A stretch of 64,000 nt of DNA from Montifringilla adamsi (GCA_017590115.1 JAGGNK010011225.1:4403161-4467160), one strand, 5' to 3'. Shown: positions 24,666 through 37,341, numbered from the stretch's first letter. Notes: generated from the letters alone by a model not told the origin. Numbers and translations are program-made.

Positions 24666-25344
24666 ACACAGTGATATAGAGGGAGTGTAGGATTTTAGCC
24701 AGCTGCACTGTATGTTTTAATGAAAAGTTACACGCAGAAACCCAAACAAGACGGAAAATCTGTTCCCAGAATGCAGTCACTGGGAACTTACTTTAAAATG
24801 AACAGAAAGGCAGTACTGCTGCATCTAAAATAAGTGTGGGACATTCTGATCTTACAGAATCTGAGGGATGAATGGAAAAAGTGACTAAACCTTTTCTGAT
24901 TTACCTGGTGGAAAAGAGACAAATGTATCTACTGTTGATTACAGTACTAAATTCATTGAGGACAGCACAGATGTGTGAGTCATAATTGTCTACAGGCTGC
25001 AAGCTTATGCTTTAAAGCCAGTCTCCTAATCCCCTTGCTGCTGCATTTCCTCACATCAATATTTAGGAGTTTTTTAATGACTTCTCGCTAACAGCTTTTC
25101 GTACCAAGGAAAAGCATGCTTTCAGGAAAATACTGCATGCAGATGAGGGGCCACACTCACCTGGTCCTTTTCAATCTGTCTTCAGCCAGGGCATTTATTT
25201 TCTTCCATATTTGTTCACAGTAGACGAGAGTCACTGAAAAGTAAATGGGATTTTCAGAGAAAACAGCAGCACAAAATTCTGGCAAAGTGCATGTGTCTGG
25301 TAGTGTGGGATGGTTTGGGGGTTTTTTGTGGTTTTTTTGTTTCG

Positions 25345-25364
25345 TTTTTTTTTTTTTTTTTTTG

Positions 25365-25390
<26 letters not shown>
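25345..25390. repeat. Poly-T tract (19 T, G, 26 T)
   Basis: Nineteen Ts, one G, then twenty-six Ts, preceded by T-rich sequence with GGTTTTTTT units from 25315. On the other strand it gives a lysine-rich artefact frame. This is low-complexity DNA, possibly the tail of a long-decayed retroposed sequence. Confidence 0.95.
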
Positions 25391-25396
<6 letters not shown>

Positions 25397-26035
25397 TTGG
25401 GTTTTTTTAATCCGATAGAATTATACCATAATAGAAACACATATGAGCAAGAAAAGTAAAGATTACATGAACCCAAAACCAAAAATGTCATAAGGGAAAG
25501 AAATAGAATTTTTATTGAACCAATATTTAAAATACTTTTGCTCCAGATGTTAAAATCAGCCACTTCAGGGAGGTCATTGTCTTCAAATGCTCATTTACAA
25601 ATATCCCTGTACAAGAGCTCTACAAAACCTCTTGTCCCCCAGGAGAGTCATCCCCTATCCACTTCTACTCCTACCTAGCCACTTTTCCTGTGACAGTGTC
25701 TACAAGCCTGGAAAATGAGGACTTCATGCACAAATCCTCCAGTTTGTCATTAATATTGATTGCATAAGTTAATATTTGAAAAATATGTACTTGTAGAAAT
25801 GGTTTGTCTGGAACTAGTTTCAAACAGTGCCTAAATGAGACAGAGAAGGCAGGTTACAAGGTCATCTATCCTTTCAAGAACAGAATCATGTTCTCAGTAA
25901 GGACAGTATGAATCTAATATTCAATTTTTGCCTGAGTCCTCCTTGGATATTAGATGGAGAGGAGCATCTCTACTAGCTGTTTACAGGCCATAACTAAATG
26001 CTTTTACTCAGCTTTTTACATAATACTACATATCC

Positions 26036-26616
26036 TGCTTTAAGCTGGCAGGCAGCTAAACACCACACAGCCGTTCACTCATTCCCCCACAACAGTGGGA
26101 TAGGAGAGAGAATGAGAAGGGTAAAAGTGAGAGCCCTTGTGGGTTGAGATAAAGACAACCAATAGGGAAAGTAAACGCCATATGTGAAAACAAAGTAGGA
26201 CAAGGAATTAATTCCCCACTTCCCATGGGCAAGCAGGTGCACAGCCATCCCCAGGAAAACAAGGCTCCATCACATGTAACCATGACTTGGGAAGACAAAC
26301 ACCATAACTCCAAACATTACTCCCTCTTCCTTCTTCTTCTCCTCCCAGGTTTACATGCTGAGCATGATGCCATATGGTACAAGATGTCCCTTTGGTCCGT
26401 CAGGGTTGGCTGTTCCACTGTGACCCCTCCTAACTTCTTGTGCACCCCCAGTCTCTTCACTTGTAGGGTGGGGTGAGGAGCAGAAAAGTCCTTGGCCCTG
26501 TGCGAGGGCTGCTCAGAGATAATGAAAACATTCCTTGTGGTAAAATTTGCACTATTTCCAGCACAAATCCCAACTGTGGCCTCATACTAGATGTGAAAAA
26601 AATCAACTCAAAAAAT
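26036..26616 (+). mobile_element. ERVL-type LTR (solo), second copy
   Basis: A nearly full-length bird ERVL-type LTR in forward orientation, about 580 bp. Landmarks in order: GCAGCTAAACACCACACAGCC, TTGTGGGTTGAGATAAAGAC, CCCACTTCCCATGGGCAAGC, GGAAAACAAGGCTCCATC, a CTTGGGAAGACAAACACC stretch, a TTTACATGCTGAGCATGATG stretch, CCCTTTGGTCCGTCAGGG, GTGCACCCCCAGTC and GAGCAGAAAAGTCCTTGGCC. The end is blurred by a small duplication (AAATCAACTC twice at 26598-26616). No gag, pol or env sequence adjoins it, so it is a solo LTR or proviral remnant. Substitutions at CpG positions indicate age. Confidence 0.85.
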
Positions 26617-28920
26617 CAACTCAACTTCACAAAGATGAAAGAAAATGAGACAGTAAACCTTTCCATCCTTTTATCTATTGTTGAAAAGGTGCAAATATTA
26701 GAAACTCTGCTTTTTGAAAGTATTTAGCAATGTTGCACATCCAGCTGAGGTTTTGTGGACAAATATTAGAGCACTTTCTATTATGTACCCAGTTTGCATC
26801 CTTAAAAATGCTCATGCTCTTTTTTCTTCCTTGAGGTCTCCTAATTCTTTTATTCCCCTCCAGAACCTCCCAGTTCAGAGCTCAGCCATAATTTCTCTCT
26901 GATTCCCTGTCCCTCACTCTGTGAGTCACTTTCAGAGTCAGCTTTCTGTTGCTGACTGCCTTTCACACATCTCCTCTGCCTCCACACTGATTTACAAACC
27001 CAGCCCCAGGTTGCCCAGCAGGTCTCAGTCTCTTCATGGAAATTCAGCTCTGTGTTCTTTACACCTCTGCAGTGAGAGTCCTTCCCATGGCACAGTTGCT
27101 TTGTTTCTGTATGAATTGCATTAAAAATTCCTTGCTTTCAGCCTAACAACACAGTGTAACAACTCTGGAATAAGAAAATAATTTAGTTTAAAGAAGAAGA
27201 GCAGTATTGACATTACTGCCTCTGAGGATTCTTATACCACTTTTCCAAATATACAAACAAAATGGTCTCAAATTTCAGCATCACTAAAGATGAAGGCTTG
27301 CAAGTACACCATTATCTTGTGTTTTGCTATCATTTATGGGCTCCATTAGGCTGATGGAAGCTTTCTGACACTTTCTAGCTCTTTCTGACAACCTTTCCCC
27401 CCCTGCCTTTTGTTATGGTGTGCTTATCTGGAAAAGCAGAGGTTTAAATAGACTGAGTGGTTATCCCTTTTTTACATACTGGTAGTTGTTGTCAAGCATT
27501 TCAAAGAGCTCTTTGTTAACCATTTATAAATACTATGGAAGAGTGGTTAATTAATTGTAGTGATGTAAAAACACCTGGGAACATTTAGTTATGAACAGCC
27601 CTATAAAGTCCCCATTGTGTTGCCTGTTTATGTTTTCTCCCAGCAGAATGTTTGCAGGTATGCCATCTTCTCATATTCATTGTTTTAAATCTATCTGCAC
27701 ATTCACCTTTTGTTCCTTAATCCGTGATCTGAGATTTTAAAGAGAACATGGGGTAACTGTGTTGTTTGAGTGTTACAATATTTACCTATGATGTGGAGTG
27801 AAACTATTTTGTGGAACAAAAATCTGTGCTCATTTGCACAGACCACTTTATGTTTTTCCAATGAGTGCAGATTTTACCACTGGAAAAATGAGGGTATCTC
27901 AAGAGTAACTGTGTACAATGTGCCACATGGTAAAGAAAATTGCAGAGTGTAAGTAACTTGGGCATCCATGTCCCCAGCATAAAAACATAGCTCTTATCTT
28001 TGTTATAATTCTGATCAACCACATTCTTCTCTCCTGCTGGAGGATTAAGAATCCAAGTATTGGGTTCTTAATTTCCTAGTATGAACATACTTCCCATTTC
28101 AGTGTGAAAAGAGAGCAAAAAATAGAAGTAAAACCTAAACCAGAAGAGGTATAGACCTACTGGATCCTGACATATATGGGGTATTTTTGCTTACATAGCT
28201 GTGCTCCAAGATATCATCCTGAGGCAAAATGCAATAGCAGTTTATTGTATCACAGGGAAAAATCCACTTAACTGTTCTTCTACCACACTTATTCCTCAAG
28301 CTTGCTGATAAACATTATTGTCTAATTTTAGCTCTGGACATATATCGAATGATTTTATTTCAAAACATGTTAATGGCTGTCTCAATGTCAGGTCAGTTAC
28401 AGTCCATGCTACAGCAATAACCATTGTAACACCATTGACCACTGACATCACTGTCTCAGCCAACGCTCTTAAGTAAAGAATGGTAGCAATATACCAAATC
28501 AATATTTGCACCTTGTTCTTTATGGCTGCTTAGATATTGAAAAAGCATATTTCTTCTTGTCGGAATCAATAGCTTTGATTCCTCTATACTTTAGCATTAT
28601 GATTGAAGTTCCCAAGCTGTACAACAAATAAAAAGCACATAACCAACAACATAAAAAAAATTATAGCAAAGTATGAGTTGATATCATGCAGCCTTTATCT
28701 GCAACTGCACTTAATTCCAGGAAGATTAATTCCATGAAAGTGTGTGAAAGGGAGACTCCATCCTCCCTACCACTCAAGTGTCCTTGACACAGATTTTCTT
28801 CTGCTTAATTAAGGGGAGGACTACTTCTTATTTGAGCAAGAGACAAGGCAGAAAATATGGATACAAATAAAAATAAATGGACGGAGGAAGAGAATGAAAA
28901 ATGTAACATAGAGAAAAAAA

Positions 28921-29001
28921 CAACCAACCAACCAACCAACAAATAAAACAAAAAACAAAACCCAAACAAAAAAACAAACCCCCCAAATAAACCCCAACCC
29001 A
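28921..29001. repeat. (CAAC)n and A/C-rich low-complexity tract
   Basis: Five CAAC units followed by runs of A broken by C or CC. The opposite strand gives hydrophobic artefact frames (28805-29201 on the reverse strand) that could be mistaken for a membrane protein. Confidence 0.85.
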
Positions 29002-29588
29002 CAAAAGTAAACTGGGGACGAGAGTTGGCCAGGGTGCAGTGATAAGTAGATGTCAGGATGGAAGAGACTGACACACAAGAGACTGATGCAAAAAGGTGCT
29101 CTGATTGGAAACAAGACTTCAAACAACGAAAACATGAGATACAGTGGGAAAAAGAGCAGGAACAACATGAGTAATATGAAGACCGAAGTATAAGGAGACA
29201 AAGACTACCTCTATTATATCCTTATAATCTCCTTGACAAACCAGTGCCTTCTCTAGCAATTGTTCCAAACTGATCATGTCTATCCCATCCATGGCTACTC
29301 TCAATAGATGAGAAATGAGCACCTTCATGTTGCAGAACACCTGGAACAAGTTCCACTTTGGTATCTGTTGCAAAGGCCTTTGCATCTACTCACTCATAGG
29401 CTTATCTTCAAAGCTATACTTCATGCTCAGCATGTATATGTTCTACACAGGCTGTGTGAGCACATCTCTCTAGATTTAGCTGGCCTGCTCAGAGTGGTAT
29501 TCAAAAACATTAGTGAGAAATTTTCCTGACCCTTGCTTGTTCATTGGCGGGGGATTTTTTTTGGTTGAGAAGAACTCCAGGTTAATAA

Positions 29589-29625
29589 AATCCAGTATAA
29601 TAAATAATAAATCCAGTATAATAAA
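29589..29625 (+). repeat. 16-bp direct repeat, period 21
   Basis: AATCCAGTATAATAAA occurs exactly at 29589-29604 and 29610-29625. A short local duplication in AT-rich DNA. Confidence 0.85.
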
Positions 29626-30465
29626 AAGCATGCAGAAATACTGGCCTGTCTTTCAGCTTCAGATCTCTAAGGTGTTTAAGGTTCAGTGTGTCTTTACAGG
29701 TCACTCAGGATTATGACAGAGTCATTTTTCTCTCTGTTACCCTGTGTTCTCAGTGCTTTCTAGTGAAGATATATGTTCAATGAAAATATGCTTTGTGCAG
29801 AGGTTCTTGATATGCTATAAAAAGCATTGATAATAATGTGATAATAATGCCTACAATTGGCATCTCTGATTTTAATTCCATATCTTAATTAAAATCTGAT
29901 AATTCTTAGTGTCTTGACTATTGAAGCTGTGTATTCCTTGCATCAGGAAGAATGTGCTAGGCTCACCTAGAATTTACTCCATAAAACCATCCAGTGATTC
30001 TTGTTCCAGTTACTTTCACTCACTTCCACTTTTGAGCAGACAGGAAATCCTGATGGCTTGTTCATAGAATAACTGGAATTTAATAGGCAACATGAAGATT
30101 ATGTACTTGACATGTCTTCTAATATGGTAGATGAGGTTTTCTAGGAGCTGTTCAGTAAGCAGAAGTTGAAAGAGGTGCCCCATGCTAACAAAGCCATACA
30201 ATACAAATGGTAAACAAAGGGATAAAGAAATTTCCATATATGGTTCTCTGATTAATAATGAAACTCAGGAAAAGTAGAGACAAAGATAAGTTTCTTAAGT
30301 GGAGAATAAACCCACACTTAGAGTTTACAATAGCATGAAAGGAAATTTTCAAGTTTTAATGTTTGATTACCCACTTTTTCAGAGCAAACATCTCATTATC
30401 CGTACAAAATTCTAGTGTTTCTCAATCTTTTTTCTACCCCTATTCCCAACACTGCAGTCTACCAC

Positions 30466-30537
30466 CTGATAAAACATTCTCCTTTATATCCTTGCTTACC
30501 GCTGATAATACATTCTCTTTTATATCCTTTCTTGCAA
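30466..30537 (+). repeat. 36-bp imperfect tandem duplication
   Basis: Two adjacent copies of a unit beginning CTGATAAAACATTCTC (30466-30501) and CTGATAATACATTCTC (30502-30537), both containing TTTATATCCTT. They differ at several positions, so the duplication is not recent. Confidence 0.85.
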
Positions 30538-31618
30538 CAGTAAGAAGATACATGTTCAGCTCAGAAGACCACAGGAGTGGAACAGGTACAACTGGCATCT
30601 TCTTGCTGACTTTAGGAACTCTCAAAACTTGGTCAAAGACTCACCTTCAGAGGAGTTCCCTGGTTAGATGCTCTGACCAGGCTGCAGTGGTTTGAACTGG
30701 TGAAGCCTATGGGTAGTTTACTGTTTTGGCTTAGTACAGGAGAGTGTTCTCTAAGAAAATTAGCCAGTAGTCACCACTCACCTCATACAGAATTGGAAGA
30801 TCCTCTCCAAGTGCTTTACCAGGCAATCCCCATTTCCTAAAGTAGGATGAAGATCCAAAATAATATATTGATCACACTGAACTGAACTACTCCAGAGTGC
30901 ACAAACCATTTAACTATTAAAAACTCATGCAACATTCATGCAATGAATTTCAGCCAATGTTCATGTGCCTTCATATTTACTGAGGAATTACAGCCTACAG
31001 TTATTTACAGATTCATTGCTCCTTTCTCACCTATCTGTCCATCTCACCTATCTGTTTCAAAATACTTTCTCATCTTTACCTAACATCTTCTTTTCCATAC
31101 CCTACCAAATCTTTCATCATCTTCAATTTTCAGCAGTAGCAGTAACACTAGTATCTTCCTCCATCTTCTGTTATCTGCTTCAAGGGGGTATTAAAATTGG
31201 AACGAATATGAAAAAATATTTAGGGACAGGTTGTTATTCAGGTGGCATTTGGATGGAGAAAAATTACTGCAAAAGCTGGGAGAAAGTCCATCTAATTCAG
31301 AAAAAAAAAAGGAATATAAGGGATAAAATTGTCAGAAGGCAATCTTAAGGCGACTCTCTGAGAGTAGCAGTGTGGATGCCTACAAATAATAACACCTCTG
31401 AAACCCTGTGTCTCTGAACTGGGCACTTGTATGGACACCCTTATTCCCAGAATCACCAACTCTTTCACTCCAAGTAAATAAGAAAAGATTAACATAGGTA
31501 CCTGTACTAATTACTTAGCTACACTTCATCTGCTAAAATGTAGAGAGTAGATTATGATACATTTTGAGAGTCCCTCTGTATATCTGCAACTGTGGTACCT
31601 AAGTCACTAATTCTGATA

Positions 31619-31652
31619 CTAGTCATATTATAATTCTAGTCATATTATAATT
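31619..31652 (+). repeat. Exact 17-bp tandem duplication
   Basis: CTAGTCATATTATAATT is present twice in direct tandem (31619-31635, 31636-31652) without a mismatch, which suggests a recent duplication. Confidence 0.9.
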
Positions 31653-32559
31653 CCCAAATATGATTGCTTTTCAAAACAAATTACACTTTAAATCTGAAAT
31701 TTGGTAGCTAAGCCATCAGGAAAATAAGAAATATTAACCAAATGCATTGGTGTGGTATCTTTCTCAGTTTTTGTTCAGCAGGTTTCCTTTTCATTGGTCT
31801 TTAAAATAAATTAATGTGTAGATATAACAGAGGAGAAAAATAATGCCTTTCTTTATAAGTATGGTTTAGATTCTGAAATTCTTAACCCTTCCTATTAAAT
31901 TCAAACTCCATACATAAAAACTTTTCCACACATATTCTTTTGCCTTTCACTTCTTAAGGAAGAAAGAGAAGAGCAATAAACATCGGATGATTTTATTTTG
32001 TTCTCCTCTGTTCCCCCTCAGACTTCTACCATAATCTGAATAGTCTCCATTGCCAGATGTGTTGTGTGACAGGAAAAATTAAAGTTCAAAAGAAATTCTA
32101 GAACTTGGTAAACAGAACAATGTATAAGCAGTGAAGATGAGCACATCCATGAGACTACTTACTTTATTGAATTAAATTCTCTACATAAATGCAATATCTG
32201 TTCTGAGTTGATATGGAGTAAATAAAACCACACCTGACTCTTTGATACAGACCACTGAGCTCATTCCGTCTTATGACAAAATAACACTGGTGGCAGCTTT
32301 TCTTGCTTTCCCATTAGAACAGTGTTACAGTAGACTGCGAAGTCAAAAGTGTATTTTCTTTTCACATCACTACTTCTTCCAAATGCTTTTTCTCTGAGTG
32401 AATATATGCTGCCTTTAGCACAAATGGTCAAGGGCATTTAGTGTAGGAAAAGTGGCATATTTTGTCAGCAATTATTTATTTGTAACTAGCAGTTGAGAGA
32501 GTTTTTTTTTCCCTGAACCACTATGTGTATCTGTTTAAGTGACTTGGTTATTAGAAGGT

Positions 32560-32720
32560 TTCTGAAAAATGCTGTGTTGTTTTTAGTAATTTGACATTTG
32601 CAAAGAAGCCATTATTTAGTTCCCAAATGATTTCTTGCTATTTGACATTTTAGGAACTGAAATTCCATTTGCATGCAACCTTTTGCATAATTAATATACT
32701 AAAAATTATTATTTGAAAGA
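32560..32720. promoter_or_regulatory. Candidate conserved non-coding element (inferred)
   Basis: A dense cluster of motif-like words in AT-rich DNA: ATTTGCAT octamer (32667-32674), TTTTGCATAATTAAT (32681-32695, POU/homeodomain-like), and a duplicated TTTGACATTT word. The 11-mer ATTTGCATGCA is shared with the motif cluster at 820-830. Such composition is common in vertebrate developmental enhancers, but nothing in a single sequence can prove conservation. Confidence 0.2.
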
Positions 32721-35700
32721 GGAGTAAACCTGCCTTCCCATACCATAACTGTGTAACTGAGGTCATAATTATCATTCAGCTATTATTTATCCTCTATTCA
32801 ATTTCACAACTCCTTACACAATGAGTCCCAGCTCCAAAAAAAGACCTTTTGTTGTTTCTCTATCTGGTCTAAGCCTCTGACGTGCTTCCAGTGTCAGTTT
32901 TGCTAAATGACTTGTTTCAATAGCTGCAGTCATAAAAATTGAAGACACAAGCAGAATGTTCTTACTGCAGATCAATCATTATAGATTTCAGGTTTCGTAC
33001 CTGTTGCAGGCACTGTATATCTGTTTCTGAGGAAGAATCATCATTTAACTCTACTTTGGCACTTGGATCCTAATTTCAGTAATGTCAATGAATGCTGTAC
33101 TTGATACCCAAGGCCACTATGGAGAAATGGGCATAACACAGGAAAGCATAGAATTGCTAGAGATATTATAATTTGCCAAATGATTTGTAAATATTATATA
33201 TTATTTATCACAATGGGAAAAAGACCAATGTAGGGAAAAAAACTTATTAAAATTGGAAGTACTAATCAGAATCATGTGGTGTATATTGTATTTAGGCTTC
33301 TGGTAAACATTGGGTACATTTTGAAGGGCTGTTTAATCAGCACTGTGTAGCCACACCTTAATCTGTGATAAGTAGTTTAGCAAATATTAGCTAGAGCTTA
33401 ATGTTGAGCCTTTGTTATAGAACGTTTATCTAGGCAGAACAAATTATAAACATCTCTCATGCAGAGCAGTGTCTCACCCAAAAAATATGACTCAGGAACA
33501 GAGCAAAGGATAAAGCAGGATATTATTTTAAAGGATTTAATACCGCTGATATTCTGATCTTGTAGGTGACTAGGTGGTACTGTAGGACACCATTCTAAAT
33601 CAACAAACAAACCAAAGATTTTAAAAAACCCATCACAATTCATAATATTTAAGTATGTAACACCCTATGAGTAATAATTATTCATTGATTATATTTTTTG
33701 TGTGTGTAAAACAATCTAGAAAAGGATTTTGATGATTCAGAGCTGGGGAAGTCATGGAATAAATGGAATCTGAAGAGAAGATAAGCAATTCTCTTAAACT
33801 GAAAGACACAGAAGCAGTTTGAACTTTCAGTTTAAACATAAATAGGTAAAAGGGAGATTCATAAAGACAAGGAAGAAAATATCCTGCATTTCTGAATTCC
33901 ATTATCCTTTTCTAAGATAAAGAGTTCTTTTAAAACCATAAAAATTTCTTCTAAACTCATGTCTGATTTTTCCTTATGTTTACTTCCAAAGTGTTAAAAG
34001 GTTCCTTTCAGAAAAGCCCTGGGCTTGCACTGAAACTGTGGTCTTCTGTGAGATGCTTGAATGCCCGAGGAATGGGAATGTTTTGAAAGATATTTCACGA
34101 GACCAATGGCATTTCATTTCAATTTCTTGCTCCCTTGGTTTGCTGTTGGCTATCAGCCATCACTGTCAGAAGTGAAGCTTGGAGCCCCAGAAAACAAAAT
34201 ATAAAAGAATATAGGGAAGAAGAAATCCTACTGAAAACACAAAATGAATCAGATTTTTAAAGATGAGAAGAAAGAATAGGTACAAGAGGTTATTAACAGC
34301 GTTAGAAAAATCAAGGCAGAGCTAGAGAAAAGGGTAAAAGAAAGTTAAAAACTAATGAGAAGTAACATTAAGAAGAAAAATGTGTTAAAGATCTTTTCCG
34401 TCTGTTAGTCTTTAGCCAAAAGATTATCTTGGATTTATTTAACTAATGACAGTTTGGACAAGAATGGAAAGACAACAGGTTGGAAAGTATCAGTGCTTGA
34501 TGACTTGAAATACGCATAAACAAATGAAATTCTGCTTCTGAGACATTGAGGATTTGGTCTAAGAAATGCAGTCAGTTAACTCTGAGAACTGTTGAATGGA
34601 TGAAGGAGGTTTTGGAAGATTAGATATAGTGAAAGGGTTATTTTGTTTGGTTTTTCTTTGGGTGGTGTACACCGTGAGCTGTCACCATATGATTAAGAGA
34701 ATCTGAGTCTAATTCTCAAAAAGCTGTTGAAAGTGATAACAGTTTTTGAACCAATTAGGAATTAACACACTGAAAATTATCAACATGGCCTTGTCAATAA
34801 TGAGTTATTTCAGAATAAGCTAGCTCTTCTCATATATGAAACCCTATTTTACAATTTTAGTAGAAATCTTCCATGGTGCTGGTAAAATGAAGTTGAGGAA
34901 AACAAATACAGCACAAATGTGAAGAATTGAAGGACAGATACACCTTACTGGGAAGTATAATCATGGTTTGACATCAGATTGGAAGAGATGTCTTGTGCAA
35001 GGTGTCACTACAGCTTTTCTTCAGGTAGGAATCTAGTCAGTGTATTCATACATGTTTTGGCTGAAAAAATGTAATATTTGGTAAGTTGCCATATTATAAA
35101 AAAGGTTGAAGTAGTTTAGAGGAAAGGTTTGTAATTGGAGAGGGCAGTGATGGGTCAAGAAAGGAGCCTGAAATTGTGTAAAACCAATAACTATACATTC
35201 AGAGTACATTCTATCAGGGTGATACAAGTGAGACTTCCACCTTCCACAAACAAACCCTCCCACCTGTCCAGGAGCAGCAAAGGTCAACTGTTCCTCCAGG
35301 AACATGAAAATATGGTCAGCAGAGCAGGAGCCACTCCAGCCAGCACCCAACAACGTGATTAAACAAAACACAGCTGCCACATTCAGCCAAGAGCCCAGAT
35401 CCTCAGGGAAGTGTCTGGTAGTGAGACAGGAGCAAGGTCAAGCCAAAATGTCGATCTGCAGCTCAGGTCTGGTGGCAGTAACCATGGCCAGGTACCAGCA
35501 CCAGCAAGATGCCACCTCTCATAGGTCTGGGCTTAAGGGACCTTGATACAGACTTGCTGTAGGGTATCAGTGGGCTGAATCAGGGCACATGGAGCTGAGA
35601 TAGGGAACTGAGAAAGAAATGTAGCAATGTGGCACAGCATGGCATGAGAAATTTGGAGCTGGATGTGGTTTTCAGACTTGAGAGCTCAGGCACCAGCAGG

Positions 35701-37156
35701 GGACTTGAGGCCTCAGGTGCTCTCCATGGGCCTGGTCTGCTTTTGATTAAAAGGAGTTTTGGAGGAGATAGAGAACATTACTTTTTCAGTTACTATGGGT
35801 ATATTTCTTCACATTTACCAATGTTGCAAAGCAAAGTGCAAGAAACTCATCCATTCTGTAATAAGGTATGCTTGAACTCCTGCAATAAAACAGCTCAGAT
35901 CCAAGTCTTTTTAAGATTTTCTATTGTATTTGCATTTGTGATTACATCACTTGTGATTTCAATAACCTTCTGACTCTAAGGCTTTGCTTTAGAGTGGCAG
36001 GAATTAGATTAAGTTCTGCTTGCGCCATGGTTTTGGTAGTTACTTGAAAGGCAGCAGTAATCTAAAAGATATGGATGTCTAATTAAAAAAAGGAGTGTTT
36101 CTACTCTTCTTGTGAAGAAGAGCTCATGGCAGTGACACACCTGAGCCTACCTGGTGGCTGAAGGCAGTTGCCCAAAATTAGACTCCCTTTCAAGGTACAC
36201 AGTTGATCAGTCTCTTTTCATACTTCTGAGGGGCCACAAGGCAGGATGGGATAGAAAAAGGAATATTGACTTGGACCTTCCCCTTCAGAGACCTGGGCGC
36301 TCCCTGCTTCTGCAGCTTGCTTTTTGTGTTAGTCTCTAACTCAGGTGAAAGCATAGAGGAAGCAACATGCTCCCCCTTTGTTTTTTGGGTTTTTTTTGTG
36401 CTAAGAATTTTAGGATGGCAAGTAAGACCATTAAGCTCCATTTTGAATGTGGCTGTGCCAAAGTAAATATTCTGTAACCATATTGGCTCAGGCTAAGGAG
36501 CATTTTAATTATATAACAAATGTACAATGCAGTGTGCCAAAAAATAGCGTACAGTCATGTGGAGCTTCCCTTTGCCTGTTGATAATTTAAAAGACTGACA
36601 CTAATGAGGTCCCTTGATAAGCAAAGGCAGAACTAAAAGCATCCTAACTTCAAAAGGATTTTGTTCTTCAAGTATTAAAGTGATGCAGAGGAGAGAAAGG
36701 GCTCATAGTTGTGGAATCCCATGAGTTAAGTCAAACTGCTTGAAGATTAAAAGCCATATCTGACCTTGTATCTCAGATACATAAATGATGGAAAATCTGT
36801 TCAGAGGAGATTATTGTCCCAGTTTCTGTACGATTTCTAAGGGAACTTCCCACAGGGGACAGTGTGGCTGAAATTTGATAAGGCCAGACATTCCTGAGGG
36901 TCATGTGAAGGATATGTATGACTTTGTGAGCATCAGGCAGGAGTTTTTCCCACATGTAAAGCCTGGTAACCATCAATAAGGAAAAAGAAAAAACATCAGT
37001 CACGCTTCAGTAAGGCTTTTATGGAACTTGTGGGGATCATGATAATATCTTAAAAATAGTCATAGGAAGATTTAAAGTGCTATACCAAAATAAAATATAT
37101 TGGATAATATAAAAAAGAAAGATAGGCCAAGAAAAATAGAGTGATTTCTAGGGTGA

Positions 37157-37324
37157 GATTTTACTGCCCTAAAATTACTATCTGTTTCTCACTGTCTCTC
37201 TAAATTTTTGCCAGGCTATGGCTACTGCGAGCGTCTAATATCCAAAAGTCCTGGCTGCTTCTGGGTGTCTGATCCTGGGGACGAGTGCTTCTGTGCAGGT
37301 ACATCATGCATTCAGGTTACCTAA
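37157..37324 (+). other. Cys-rich exon-like segment (candidate exon 37215-37298)
   Basis: A segment with higher GC and several CpGs than its surroundings. A strong polypyrimidine tract (about 37181-37210) ends in CCAG at 37214. From 37215 one frame is open and reads YGYCERLISKSPGC, then FWVSDPGDECFCA; a possible donor GT lies at 37299, giving an 84-bp exon with symmetric 1-1 phases, typical of extracellular modules. Without that splice the frame runs on as GTSCIQVT to TAA at 37322-37324. The other two frames contain stops. I do not recognise the protein family. It lies only 18 bases from the edge of an LTR, so a retroelement origin or a pseudogene is possible. Confidence 0.22.
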
Positions 37325-37341
37325 ACCAGGTGACTGTCAAG

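Larger units (their letters stand above)
23036..26035. other. No gene seen; motif cluster, GC-rich patch and long poly-T
   Basis: Three points stand out. At 23281-23340 several factor-like words cluster (TTAATTAA, TAATTATT, TTGGCCAAGGGTCAAA), which is enhancer-like. At 24160-24500 the sequence is markedly C-rich and carries a 112-codon frame (24159-24497) without a recognisable domain; it may be a worn repeat. At 25345-25390 there is a 46-bp near-pure poly-T. A G-rich purine stretch lies at 23891-23945 and an exact 17-bp direct repeat at 24621-24637 and 24649-24665. Confidence 0.4.
26617..37156. other. 10.5 kb without a confirmed gene; several short tandem repeats
   Basis: AT-rich, repeat-poor DNA. 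Annotated separately are an A/C-rich tract at 28921-29001, direct repeats at 29589-29625, 30466-30537 and 31619-31652. 32560-32720 looks like a conserved non-coding block. 35030-35740 is moderately GC-rich and unclassified, with several unremarkable frames of 75-115 codons. An 88-codon reverse-strand frame at 29119-29385 has protein-like composition but matches no family I recognise. No splice-consistent gene model could be built. Confidence 0.4.

Noticed and set aside
25231..25563. Lys-rich 110-codon reverse-strand frame
   Set aside because: It is the translation of the poly-T tract at 25345-25390.
28805..29201. Reverse-strand frames that look like multi-pass membrane proteins
   Set aside because: Much of the hydrophobic run comes from translating the reverse complement of an A/C-rich low-complexity tract.
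29119..29385. 88-codon reverse-strand frame with protein-like composition
   Set aside because: No family recognised, no exon structure and no conserved motif; kept only as a remark in the regional entry.
36289..36344. 56-bp segment flanked by TTCCCCTTCAG and a CAG|GTGAAA donor-like site
   Set aside because: Splice-like pairs at this distance are common by chance, the peptide has no recognisable character, and no partner exon is seen.
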